Below, piece after piece: positions 27,760 through 36,131 of a stretch of DNA of 64,000 nucleotides. The notes below the pieces were generated by a model that was given only the letters and a program-made list of their open reading frames with translations, made no database searches and was not told where the DNA came from. This DNA comes from Mucilaginibacter sp. PAMB04168. Its GTDB lineage: Bacteria > Bacteroidota > Bacteroidia > Sphingobacteriales > Sphingobacteriaceae. The DNA lies in NCBI RefSeq assembly GCF_039634365.2, contig NZ_CP155079.2, positions 3,100,001 through 3,164,000 on the forward strand, in the 5' to 3' direction. The translations under genes and the position numbers were made by a program. Each line of letters begins with the position of its first letter. Position 1 is the first letter of the stretch.

Positions 27760-28185
27760 ATGATGAGACTTTACCCAAGTATAACCAAGAAAACGAAGCT
27801 AAAAGAGCAGATTTTGATTGTGGACAGTGAATGGAACATGCTTAAACTACTATATGCTGTTTTGTCCGATCAATTTGATCTTGTAACAAAAAATAGTTCG
27901 GTTGATGCCCTGCAGTGGTTAGAAAGTGGCAACAAGCCAGCTCTGATCATTACCGAATTCCAACTCCCTTATCTGGATGGTGCTTCCTTCATCAGGCACC
28001 TTAAGTACAGCGGCATTTTTAACAGCACGCCAGTTATAGTCCTTTCTCATGCTAATGATATAGAGGCTAAAATCAAGAACGTTGCTTTCCAAGTGGGCGC
28101 CATTATCTCTAAGCCCTTCAATCCATCTTACCTCATTTTTAAAATTAATACGCTGCTACATGAATACAAATCTGCAATGGCTTGA
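27760..28185 (+). CDS. Stand-alone receiver protein with Glu at the phospho-acceptor position
   Basis: 141 residues, a single CheY-like domain (about 17-135). The acidic pocket is ILIVDSEWN, the switch Ser is in VIVLSHAND, and the Lys-Pro is in IISKPFNP. The phospho-acceptor position reads ALIITEFQLPYLDG, so Glu66 replaces the Asp. Asp-to-Glu often mimics the phosphorylated state, so the domain may be locked on or work by protein contact alone. It opens the exopolysaccharide operon and its 3' end overlaps the next start by 26 bp, indicating translational coupling with the receiver-sugar transferase fusion. Confidence 0.85.
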   Translation: MMRLYPSITKKTKLKEQILIVDSEWNMLKLLYAVLSDQFDLVTKNSSVDALQWLESGNKPALIITEFQLPYLDGASFIRHLKYSGIFNSTPVIVLSHANDIEAKIKNVAFQVGAIISKPFNPSYLIFKINTLLHEYKSAMA

Positions 28186-29269
28186 AATGCCCCAAAACCA
28201 GATATCTGCCTGGCAGATAAATATTGGCTACGCAGGAAAAGATTTCAAAGAGATGGTGCAGGCCGAAATGCCCGACGCTTATCTGATAAATTGCTTTGAA
28301 ACTATTGATGAGCTGAGCAACTCTATTCGCCACTTATCGGTATTGGAAATGCCTGATGTTTTGATGATGGAGGTGGATGATGCCGAACAATGCTTTAGCT
28401 TTATTGAAGCGTTACGTAAGGACGAGCATTTGCAGGATATTTTGATCGTATTACTTTCAAAATTTGATAATGAAGAATGGAAAAAAAGGGCTGCAGCTTT
28501 AAAAGTTCATGACTTTTATGTATATCCTTTTAGCATTGTGCACTTGCATGAGCGCGTTAAACTACTGCTTAAGTTAAGGATACTCAAACCTTACAATAAC
28601 AATCATCAAATTCTTGATTATCAAAAGGAGTTTATTTACCGCATGCCGCCAAGCAAGCGCCTTTTTGATATTGTGTGCTCGGCGTTAACGCTTTTGTTTT
28701 TGGCGCCACTGTTGTGTGTTGTTGCATTGCTGGTTAAACTGGAGTCTCCGGGGCCGATTATCTATCGTAGCAAACGCGTAGGCACTGGTTATAAAGTGTT
28801 CGACTTTTACAAATTCCGCAGCATGCAAACTGATGCAGATAGTAAAGTGACAGAATTTCAAAAAGTAAATATGTACAGCCAAAACAGTAACTCAACTGAT
28901 AAGGCTGTTTTTTTTAAGGTAGCTAATGACCCACGTATAACCAAAGTTGGCCAGTTTATACGCAACACCAGTATTGATGAATTACCGCAGCTTTTTAACA
29001 TCCTGCTGGGTGATATGTCTTTTGTAGGTAATCGTCCACTGCCGCTTTATGAGGCTGAGCTGCTGACTTCAAATGAGTGGTCCATGCGTTTTTTGGGTCC
29101 GGCCGGCTTAACCGGACTGTGGCAAATAACCAAACGCGGTAAACGTGATGTCTCAGAGCAGGAACGCAAAGAACTGGACAACTACTATGCGCAAAGGTGC
29201 TCTTTCTGGCTCGATCTAAAGATAATTCTCAAAACGTTCCCGGCGCTCATACAAAAGGAACAAGTATAG
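28160..29269 (+). CDS. Receiver-like domain fused to a bacterial sugar transferase
   Basis: 369 residues from the ATG at 28160. Residues 1-140 fold like a degenerate receiver: DVLMMEVDDAEQ puts Glu71 at the phospho-acceptor position, VLLSKFDN holds the switch Ser, and the usual Lys is Tyr122 (YVYPF). From about 160 is a polyprenyl-phosphate hexose-1-phosphate transferase (PF02397): KRLFDIVCSALTLLFLAPLL is the membrane helix, followed by YKFRSMQTDAD, SIDELPQLFNILLGDMSFVG and RPLPLYE. This enzyme starts repeat-unit synthesis by loading the first sugar phosphate on undecaprenyl phosphate at the inner membrane. The fused domain suggests direct control of that first step. Confidence 0.9.
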   Translation: MNTNLQWLEMPQNQISAWQINIGYAGKDFKEMVQAEMPDAYLINCFETIDELSNSIRHLSVLEMPDVLMMEVDDAEQCFSFIEALRKDEHLQDILIVLLSKFDNEEWKKRAAALKVHDFYVYPFSIVHLHERVKLLLKLRILKPYNNNHQILDYQKEFIYRMPPSKRLFDIVCSALTLLFLAPLLCVVALLVKLESPGPIIYRSKRVGTGYKVFDFYKFRSMQTDADSKVTEFQKVNMYSQNSNSTDKAVFFKVANDPRITKVGQFIRNTSIDELPQLFNILLGDMSFVGNRPLPLYEAELLTSNEWSMRFLGPAGLTGLWQITKRGKRDVSEQERKELDNYYAQRCSFWLDLKIILKTFPALIQKEQV

Positions 29270-29288
29270 CTTAAACGTCAAACATACC

Positions 29289-29972
29289 ATGAACATTCAA
29301 AAATTTAAATTGCCTCTACTACTCCTGCTCTTTTCCACTAAAACACTCATCGTGAAATCGCAGGAAAGCATAGTCCCGCGGGTATCCGGCGAATACGTCG
29401 ATAAACTGGTGCGTGTTGCACAAAAAAATTACCCTGAGGTAACAGCACGAAGCCAGCAAACAGCTATCGCTAAAAACAAGATTACTCAAACCCAGGTAAG
29501 TTGGCTCGACGCCTTTAACGTATCTTACTTTTACAGGCCAAACCGTACAGTTGATATTGTTGACCCCAACTTATTTAACGGATACCAATTAGGTGTTAGC
29601 CTCAATCTGGGCAGTTTGTTTCAAAAACCCTTTGCCACCAAAGAAGCCAAACTAGAATATAAAGTTGCCCAATTACAAGAAAGGCAATATAACCTAACTA
29701 TCACCGCCCTGGTAAAGGAAAGATACTTTGCCTACTTAGAGCAAATGGGGCAGCTAAGGCTGCGTACCAAATCTTACACCGATGCCGAGGCCCTGGTTAA
29801 ACAGCTAAGGTATAAGTTTGAGAAAGGCGAAGCTCAGTTTGATGATTATCAACGAGCTTTAATCCTGTCTGCAGAGCAAAATCAGCAACTTATACATGCC
29901 GAAGCTGGTGTATTTACCACCAAATCGGCTCTGGAAGAATTACTGGGCGATAAATTAGAAAATGTGAAGTAA
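29289..29972 (+). CDS. TolC-like outer membrane protein, half length
   Basis: 227 residues with a signal peptide (PLLLLLFSTKTLIVKSQ). It contains one TolC-type unit: an N-terminal helix (VDKLVRVAQKNYPEVTARSQQ), a beta part (LGVSLNLGSLFQKPFATKEAKLEY), then a long helix pair ending in SALEELLGDKLENVK. Ordinary TolC proteins have two such repeats and about 420-490 residues. It touches the Wzz-like gene: its stop and the next ATG overlap. It may form part of the outer-membrane or periplasmic export path, as no Wza-type export protein is present nearby. Confidence 0.75.
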   Translation: MNIQKFKLPLLLLLFSTKTLIVKSQESIVPRVSGEYVDKLVRVAQKNYPEVTARSQQTAIAKNKITQTQVSWLDAFNVSYFYRPNRTVDIVDPNLFNGYQLGVSLNLGSLFQKPFATKEAKLEYKVAQLQERQYNLTITALVKERYFAYLEQMGQLRLRTKSYTDAEALVKQLRYKFEKGEAQFDDYQRALILSAEQNQQLIHAEAGVFTTKSALEELLGDKLENVK

Positions 29973-32254
29973 TGGAAATCAGAAATTATTTTTTACTGCT
30001 AAAAAGGCACAAATTGATGCTCATCATCATACCAGTAATTGCCATGATTGCTGCATATGCTTTTGTACGTTACCTGCCTGATACCTACGTGGCCAAAACG
30101 CAAATCGTAACAGGTCTCATCGATCAATCACAACAAGTGCTGGATAACAATAACCGTAACGATAACAGGCGCAATGATGAATTTACAAACCTGATCGAAA
30201 CCATGCAACTCGATAAGGTAATGAGTCAGGTTTCTTACCAATTAGTTATTCATGATCTTACCAGCGGCAAACCGTTTCGTAAAATGAATAAGGCAGAAGA
30301 CTTTAGCCCTGCTATGGGCAAAAAGATCGTGTCGGCCTTGAAAGAAAAGCAGCAATCGTTTGGCTTGCTCAATCCCTCTAACCCGTTAGAAAAGAATATA
30401 GACTCGCTCACGGCTTCGATGGGTTATGATGCTGGCCAATTGTTAAAAAAGAACCTCAAAATTTACCATTTTGATGGCAGTGATTTCATCATCCTGGAAT
30501 GTGAAACCGAAAACGCTGCTCTATCGGCCTTTATTATCAACCAGTTATCAAACAAGTTTATTACCTACTATACCAACTATGTTGGTCAGGGCAGGTATAA
30601 ATCTACCGAATTTTTGGCAAGCCTGCTCAACGAGAAGAAAACGGCAATGCGCGCAAAAATTGACGAACTGCAGAATTATAAGATCAAACACAACATCCTC
30701 GACATGACAAACGAGGCGAAGGATGTTTACGGACAGATTAGCAGTCTTGAAAGTTACCGTCAGCAGGCAGATAAGGATGTTATTGCTTACAGAGGTGCAT
30801 TGAAAAGCATAGACGGTCGCTTTAACCCGAGAGATCGCCGGTACCTGGAATCAACAACTGCTAAGGTAAACAGCAGCATTCTTTCCACCCGCGAGCGATT
30901 ACGGGTTATGAATAATAAATACTTAGAGAACAACTTTGATCAGCGCTATAAAAAGAGTGTTGACTCCCTTCAAGATGTGCTTTCTGAGCAAATTAACGAA
31001 TCAACTGATAAATATATATCTAACCCTTTAGCCGCTAAAGACAACCTGGTGCAGGAGAAACTAAAAATGGAGAATAGCCTTGAGCTGGCCCGTTACAGTT
31101 CAGGCTCTCTAAACCGCCAACTTAGTCAGCTAAAAGGACGCCTAAATTCGCTGGTGCCTGCCGAAGCCGTAGTAAACTCGTTAGAGCGGGATATAGACGT
31201 GGCTACCAAAGAGTACCTGGATGTGCAGGACAAGTACAACCAAGCCAATGTTGCCAACATAATGCCCGTTCAACTGCGTCAATTACATTCAGCATTGCCG
31301 GGTGCCAAGCAACCGTCTAAAAAAATATTTTTAGTTGCAGTAAGCGGCGTAGTGAGCTTTGCCTTGTGCATGGTGATCGTGCTCTTGCTTTTCTACATAG
31401 ACGATTGTGTACGCAACCGTGAAGATCTGGAACGCATTACGAAAATGCCGGTAATAGGCGAACTGAACCTGGTACCCGAAATGGCAGGAAAGAAGATACA
31501 GCCCAAACAAGAAAAATACGTTAGTGGCAGCATCACACTGTTCCGGAACTTATTGCGCAACATCAGGTTTGAGATTGACCGCGTAGCCTCGAAAGATAAA
31601 ATATTTGCCATAACCAGTTTAAACGGCACTCAAGGCAAAACACTCTTTTCCTTCAGTTTAGCTTATGCATACGCTATAAGCAACAAAAAAGTACTGTTGG
31701 TTGACGGTAATTTCAGTAACCCGCTTATTAGCGAGACAGCTAAGCCTAAGCTTTACCTGGAAGATTACTTGCGCGGCGCAGAGTTTGAAAACAGCACTAT
31801 TTACACACAAATTGCCGACGCCGCAGAGAGCGACAAACTCATCAGGCTGCAGGATATAGACGCCAATAATAGCATTACCACCACCATTCAACGCCTGAGC
31901 ACACAAACACCTCAGGTACAAGGCGGCATGGACCGTATCAGCATTATAGGCAACCGTGGCGGCGATACTTCACTATTCGAGATCAGCAATCAATCCAGCA
32001 TCCGCAAACGCCTTGATGATCTGAAGTCAAAATTCGATGTCATCATTATCGAGACTGGCTCACTAGATACTTTATCTAAATCGAAAGAATGGATGCAGTT
32101 TTCGGACAAAACCATAGCCATTTTTGAAAACAATCAAAGTATCAAGAACGGTGCTAAGGCAGGAGTTAAATACCTGCACAGCCTTAACGGCAAAATGCTG
32201 GGTTGGGTACTAAACAAAGTACCTGTTACCTATAAAGAAGCCGTTAACTCTTAA
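29972..32254 (+). CDS. Wzz/BY-kinase-like exopolysaccharide co-polymerase
   Basis: 760 residues. An N-terminal Wzz domain has a first transmembrane helix at about 14-33 (LMLIIIPVIAMIAAYAFV). A periplasmic coiled-coil region runs to about 440, and a second helix lies near 450-475 (FLVAVSGVVSFALCMVIVLLL). A cytoplasmic CpsD/BY-kinase-like ATPase domain follows. Its Walker A is SLNGTQGKTLF (about 551) and its Walker A' is KVLLVDGNFSNP (about 577), where the usual D-x-D is D-G-N. The C-terminus (VPVTYKEAVNS) lacks the tyrosine cluster used for autophosphorylation. It sets chain length and drives export; the kinase activity may be weak or lost. Confidence 0.88.
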   Translation: MEIRNYFLLLKRHKLMLIIIPVIAMIAAYAFVRYLPDTYVAKTQIVTGLIDQSQQVLDNNNRNDNRRNDEFTNLIETMQLDKVMSQVSYQLVIHDLTSGKPFRKMNKAEDFSPAMGKKIVSALKEKQQSFGLLNPSNPLEKNIDSLTASMGYDAGQLLKKNLKIYHFDGSDFIILECETENAALSAFIINQLSNKFITYYTNYVGQGRYKSTEFLASLLNEKKTAMRAKIDELQNYKIKHNILDMTNEAKDVYGQISSLESYRQQADKDVIAYRGALKSIDGRFNPRDRRYLESTTAKVNSSILSTRERLRVMNNKYLENNFDQRYKKSVDSLQDVLSEQINESTDKYISNPLAAKDNLVQEKLKMENSLELARYSSGSLNRQLSQLKGRLNSLVPAEAVVNSLERDIDVATKEYLDVQDKYNQANVANIMPVQLRQLHSALPGAKQPSKKIFLVAVSGVVSFALCMVIVLLLFYIDDCVRNREDLERITKMPVIGELNLVPEMAGKKIQPKQEKYVSGSITLFRNLLRNIRFEIDRVASKDKIFAITSLNGTQGKTLFSFSLAYAYAISNKKVLLVDGNFSNPLISETAKPKLYLEDYLRGAEFENSTIYTQIADAAESDKLIRLQDIDANNSITTTIQRLSTQTPQVQGGMDRISIIGNRGGDTSLFEISNQSSIRKRLDDLKSKFDVIIIETGSLDTLSKSKEWMQFSDKTIAIFENNQSIKNGAKAGVKYLHSLNGKMLGWVLNKVPVTYKEAVNS

Positions 32255-32264
32255 GGCAACGCAA

Positions 32265-32402
32265 ATGGACAAGCATTATAAAAGTTTGGAGGACGATTCG
32301 CAGGCGCAACTAAACCCAAGGCAAAAAGCATTAAAGTTAATTGCAACTGCAATAGCATTTTTAATCATGTCTGGGTTCCTGCTTAAAATCGTTTTGTTTT
32401 AA
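32265..32402 (+). CDS. Small single-pass membrane protein (45 aa)
   Basis: An ATG at 32265 opens a 45-codon frame, 10 bp after the Wzz-like gene and 9 bp before the polymerase gene. The product has a polar N-terminus (MDKHYKSLEDDSQAQLNPRQ) and one hydrophobic helix (LIATAIAFLIMSGFLLKIVLF) at the C-terminus. The tight fit between operon genes and the clear topology argue that it is real. Function unknown; it could be a partner of the Wzz-like or Wzy-like membrane proteins. Confidence 0.65.
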   Translation: MDKHYKSLEDDSQAQLNPRQKALKLIATAIAFLIMSGFLLKIVLF

Positions 32403-32411
32403 AGATACGGA

Positions 32412-33893
32412 ATGATGTTAACTAAGAAAATAAAGACATATAGCTGGACCGACCTGTTTTACCAACCGGCGGGATACCTGATTATGTCGCTTGTAGCGCT
32501 GATTCTGAGCGCTGCAATTATACATTGGGGCGTTCCAGCAGCACTTACCATACTCGGCTTGGTTATAGGCTTACCAATGGTGTATGCCATAGTTGCCTAT
32601 CCGAAGTTTGGTATTATGACGCTGTTGATTAGCTCATACCTCATCATGTGGATTAACCGTATGGTACTCAACTATCCTATGGGTACCGTTATGGATGGCT
32701 TGCTCATTCTTTTGGTTGTGGGCTTTATTATCAAGCATAAGTACGATAAGAAATGGCGCTTCCTTGATGATTCGGTAAGCATAATGATGATGGTGTGGAT
32801 TTTATACAACACCCTGGAACTGTTTAACCCTTACGCACAATCACGTGTGGCCTGGTTATTTACCATACGTACTATAGGCATTGTGGCACTTACATACTAC
32901 CTGTTTGCATTTCATATAAAGTCAGCAGGTTTTATAAGGCTTATATTCAAAACCTGGATTGGCTTATCGGCATTTGCCGCGGTTTATGCCATCTTTCAAG
33001 AGTTTCATGGCTTTTTGCCGTTTGAGCAGAAATGGCTCGACGCTGATCCAAGTGCATCCAGTTTGTACTTCCAGGCAGGACGCTGGCGCAGATTTGGCAT
33101 TTTTTCAGATCCGGTTGCCGCTGCTTATAACATGGCAATCAGCAGCTTACTCTGTTTTGTGCTCATTTTTGTTACCAAATCAGTATTAAAAAAGATAACG
33201 TTAGTGCTGCTCATGATGCTCTTTGCTATGGCAACGCTGTACGCTGGCATCAGGGGTGCATTTATTCTCCTTCCGGCTGGGCTGTTCTTGTTCTTCCTGC
33301 TCAAGCTTAACGCCAAAACACTGATACTGGGAATCATCTTTGCTATGGGATTTGCCGTGCTTATACGTGTACCTACAACTAACACGGCACTATGGCGGTT
33401 CCAAACAGCTTTCCGGCCATCAGATGATGCTTCGTTCAACGTAAGAAAGAACAACCAAAAACGTATACAACCCTACATACAAACGCATCCAATTGGCGGG
33501 GGCCTTGGCTCCACCGGTACTTGGGGGCAACGTTTTTCGCCCGGCACTTACCTGGCATCTTTTCCACCAGATAGCGGCTATGTACGTGTAGCTGTAGAAA
33601 GCGGCTGGATTGGCCTGGCGCTGTTATGTGCATTGTTCTTTGTGATTTTGCAAAAAGGCATCACTAATTACTTTGCTATCCAGAACAATGAGTTAAAACA
33701 TTACTGCCTGGCTATGGTGCTGGTTGTATTTGCGCTGAGCATAGGCAATTACCCACAGGAGGCACTGGTACAGTTTCCCATAAATATCTATTTCTACTTG
33801 GCTATAGCCTTAATTGGCACTACGCTTAAGCTCGACAAACAGCTGCAGCAAAATCAACAAAACCATCACCACCTTAAAAACATAACCCTATGA
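32412..33893 (+). CDS. O-antigen polymerase/ligase-like (Wzy/WaaL) membrane protein
   Basis: 493 residues with about 11-12 transmembrane helices. The large periplasmic loop holds RIQPYIQTHPIGGGLGSTG and PPDSGYVRVAVESGWIGLALL, the HPxGxG and Dxxxxxxxxx(E)xG pattern of the Wzy_C (O-antigen ligase) family. It probably polymerises the repeat units, or transfers the chain, on the periplasmic face. The C-terminus is a His/Gln-rich cytoplasmic tail. Its stop overlaps the next glycosyltransferase start by 4 bp. Confidence 0.87.
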   Translation: MMLTKKIKTYSWTDLFYQPAGYLIMSLVALILSAAIIHWGVPAALTILGLVIGLPMVYAIVAYPKFGIMTLLISSYLIMWINRMVLNYPMGTVMDGLLILLVVGFIIKHKYDKKWRFLDDSVSIMMMVWILYNTLELFNPYAQSRVAWLFTIRTIGIVALTYYLFAFHIKSAGFIRLIFKTWIGLSAFAAVYAIFQEFHGFLPFEQKWLDADPSASSLYFQAGRWRRFGIFSDPVAAAYNMAISSLLCFVLIFVTKSVLKKITLVLLMMLFAMATLYAGIRGAFILLPAGLFLFFLLKLNAKTLILGIIFAMGFAVLIRVPTTNTALWRFQTAFRPSDDASFNVRKNNQKRIQPYIQTHPIGGGLGSTGTWGQRFSPGTYLASFPPDSGYVRVAVESGWIGLALLCALFFVILQKGITNYFAIQNNELKHYCLAMVLVVFALSIGNYPQEALVQFPINIYFYLAIALIGTTLKLDKQLQQNQQNHHHLKNITL

Positions 33894-35134
33894 TTAAAAA
33901 CAGAGATATTTTGGTAGTTGGCCAGCAAGCCTGGGATATTGAGATAGGTAGCAATTGTAAGAACATTGCACTCGAGTTTAGTAAATATAACCGGGTGCTT
34001 TACGTAAACCCACCGCTGGACCGTATTACCATGTTAAGGCAACGCCACGATGAGAAGGTTCAGAAACGTATGGCTGTTATAAGGCATGAGCAAGAAGACC
34101 TGGTACAGCTTGGCCCTAACTTATGGAATCTTTATCCAGATAAATTAATTGAGTCGATCAACTGGATTAAAGCTCACTGGCTTTTCGATCTGTTAAATAA
34201 ACGTAACAACAAACTTTTTGCAAGCGCCATAAAAAAGGCTTTACATGTTTTAGGGTTTGAAAACATCATCATTTTTAACGACAGTGATATGTTCAGAAGC
34301 TTCTATTTGAAAGAATTACTCCAGCCAGACTTAAGCATCTATTACTCGCGCGACTACTTGCTGGCTACCGATTATTACCGCCATCATGGTAAAAAGCTGG
34401 AACCTATGTTAATTAGCAAGAGCGACTTATGCGTAGCTAACTCGGAATATTTGACGGATTACTGCAAAAAATATAACCCTCACTCCTATTACGTTGGCCA
34501 GGGTTGCGACTTAACTACTTTTACTGACGTGGATACTAACTTAGTTCCGGCTGATATAGCGCGTATTGGCAATCCTGTTATTGGTTACGTAGGTGTGTTG
34601 TTTTCTGCAAGACTTGATATCAACATACTGGTACACATAGCGCTAAACAACCCCGACTGGAACTTAGTACTTATTGGGCCGGAGGACGAAAGCTTCATTA
34701 ACAGTAAACTACACCAGTTAGATAATGTACACTTCTTAGGCGCTAAAGCTCCGGCAGAATTACCTGCTTATATTAACGCTTTTGATGTATGTATAAATCC
34801 GCAGGTACTGAATGAACTTACCATTGGCAATTACCCACGTAAGATAGATGAATACCTGGCCATGGGTAAACCGGTAGTAGCAACAAAAACACAAGCCATG
34901 AAAGTGTTCGAAAAACACACTTATACGGCATCTACTAAAGAGGAATACCCTGCATTAATTAGAAAAGCACTGGTTGAAGACAGCCCACAAGCACGTATTA
35001 ACCGCAAAGGGTTTGCTGCAGGCCACACCTGGACCAACAACGTAAATGAGATATACGAAGCCATTATAAAAGCCATTGATATTAACGCTTATAACACGCA
35101 GAAGAAAACAACTTCTCACCAACCTATACCCTAA
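33890..35134 (+). CDS. Glycosyltransferase, GT-B fold (TuaH/GT4-like)
   Basis: 414 residues without signal or membrane segments. The N-terminal Rossmann domain has SNCKNIALEFSKYNRVLYV and SDLCVANSEYLTDYC. The C-terminal GT4-like part has IGYVGVLFSARLDINILV, NWNLVLIGPEDESF, VHFLGAKAPAELPAYINAFDVC and PRKIDEYLAMGKPVVATK, which holds the sugar-nucleotide-binding Glu. It adds a sugar to the lipid-linked repeat unit in the cytoplasm. Donor and linkage unknown. The protein at 45619 is a similar enzyme. Confidence 0.87.
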   Translation: MIKNRDILVVGQQAWDIEIGSNCKNIALEFSKYNRVLYVNPPLDRITMLRQRHDEKVQKRMAVIRHEQEDLVQLGPNLWNLYPDKLIESINWIKAHWLFDLLNKRNNKLFASAIKKALHVLGFENIIIFNDSDMFRSFYLKELLQPDLSIYYSRDYLLATDYYRHHGKKLEPMLISKSDLCVANSEYLTDYCKKYNPHSYYVGQGCDLTTFTDVDTNLVPADIARIGNPVIGYVGVLFSARLDINILVHIALNNPDWNLVLIGPEDESFINSKLHQLDNVHFLGAKAPAELPAYINAFDVCINPQVLNELTIGNYPRKIDEYLAMGKPVVATKTQAMKVFEKHTYTASTKEEYPALIRKALVEDSPQARINRKGFAAGHTWTNNVNEIYEAIIKAIDINAYNTQKKTTSHQPIP

Positions 35135-35182
35135 CTTATAGTCATCATCTAACCACTATAGTTAAACATCTTATCTAAAAAC

Positions 35183-36085
35183 ATGCCTTCTAAATTAGCA
35201 CACTTAATTCTGGCCCATGCCTATCCAAAACAACTCGAACGCCTGATTAATCGCCTGCAGCATGCTGATGCCGATATTTATATACACCTGGATGCTAAAT
35301 CCAAAATAAAAGATTTTATACACCTGCAGTGTAGTAATGTTTTTTTTGTAAAAAAGCGTACCTCGGTGGTTTGGGGAACTTATAGTTTGGTGCAAGCTAC
35401 ATTAGACGGCATGTATGAAATCTTACATGCTCAAAGATCTTACAGCCATATTAACTTGTTAAGTGCGCAGGATTATCCGTTAAAATCAGCAGATGAGATA
35501 CAGCGCTTTTTTCAGGATAACGCTGACAAATCATTTTTAGATTCGCCGGTAATTGGCGAAGGATGGATGGATGGTGTTCACCGTGTTGAAAATTTTAATT
35601 TTGGAGATTATAAATTCCCGGGTCATTACCTTCTGCAATATGCTGTTAACTTTTTAAGGATAAAAAAAAGGGTTCCTGCTGGCCTGAAACCTTATGGCCG
35701 TTCGCAGTGGTTTACTATCACGCCGCAATGTGCCGAGTATATGATTAACTACCTCGAGTCACATCCGGATGTTAAACGCTACTTCAGAATGAGTTTTGCG
35801 CCAGATGAATTTATCTTTCAAACTATTTTGGGTAACTCACCTCTTAAGGATACTTTAGTAAACGACAATTTACGCTACATTAATTTTCCGGCTGGCCATT
35901 TGCACCCCACAACTATAACCACGGCAGATGCGGTGGCATTAACCACTTGTGGAAAGTTATATGCCCGAAAATTCGACCCGAGAACTGACGGCGTTATATT
36001 GAATTATCTGGACTGGGTAGCCCAATTTGGGATAGATCTCGACTCGCAGGAATTTAAGTGTTTAAAATATATCTTCAACTCATAA
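35183..36085 (+). CDS. Core-2/I-branching-type glycosyltransferase (GT14)
   Basis: 300 residues. The start KLAHLILAHAYPKQLERLI, followed by DADIYIHLDAKSK, VVWGTYSLVQATLDGM, YSHINLLSAQDYPL and APDEFIFQTIL, matches the Branch/GT14 family, which adds beta-linked GlcNAc or xylose. The DYPL and PDE motifs are typical. It lies 49 bp after the preceding glycosyltransferase in the same direction. It probably adds a side sugar to the exopolysaccharide repeat. Confidence 0.88.
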   Translation: MPSKLAHLILAHAYPKQLERLINRLQHADADIYIHLDAKSKIKDFIHLQCSNVFFVKKRTSVVWGTYSLVQATLDGMYEILHAQRSYSHINLLSAQDYPLKSADEIQRFFQDNADKSFLDSPVIGEGWMDGVHRVENFNFGDYKFPGHYLLQYAVNFLRIKKRVPAGLKPYGRSQWFTITPQCAEYMINYLESHPDVKRYFRMSFAPDEFIFQTILGNSPLKDTLVNDNLRYINFPAGHLHPTTITTADAVALTTCGKLYARKFDPRTDGVILNYLDWVAQFGIDLDSQEFKCLKYIFNS

Positions 36086-36131
36086 GAATAAAAGGCTAGC
36101 GCAACTATAACCTAAATTAAAGCCATAACGT

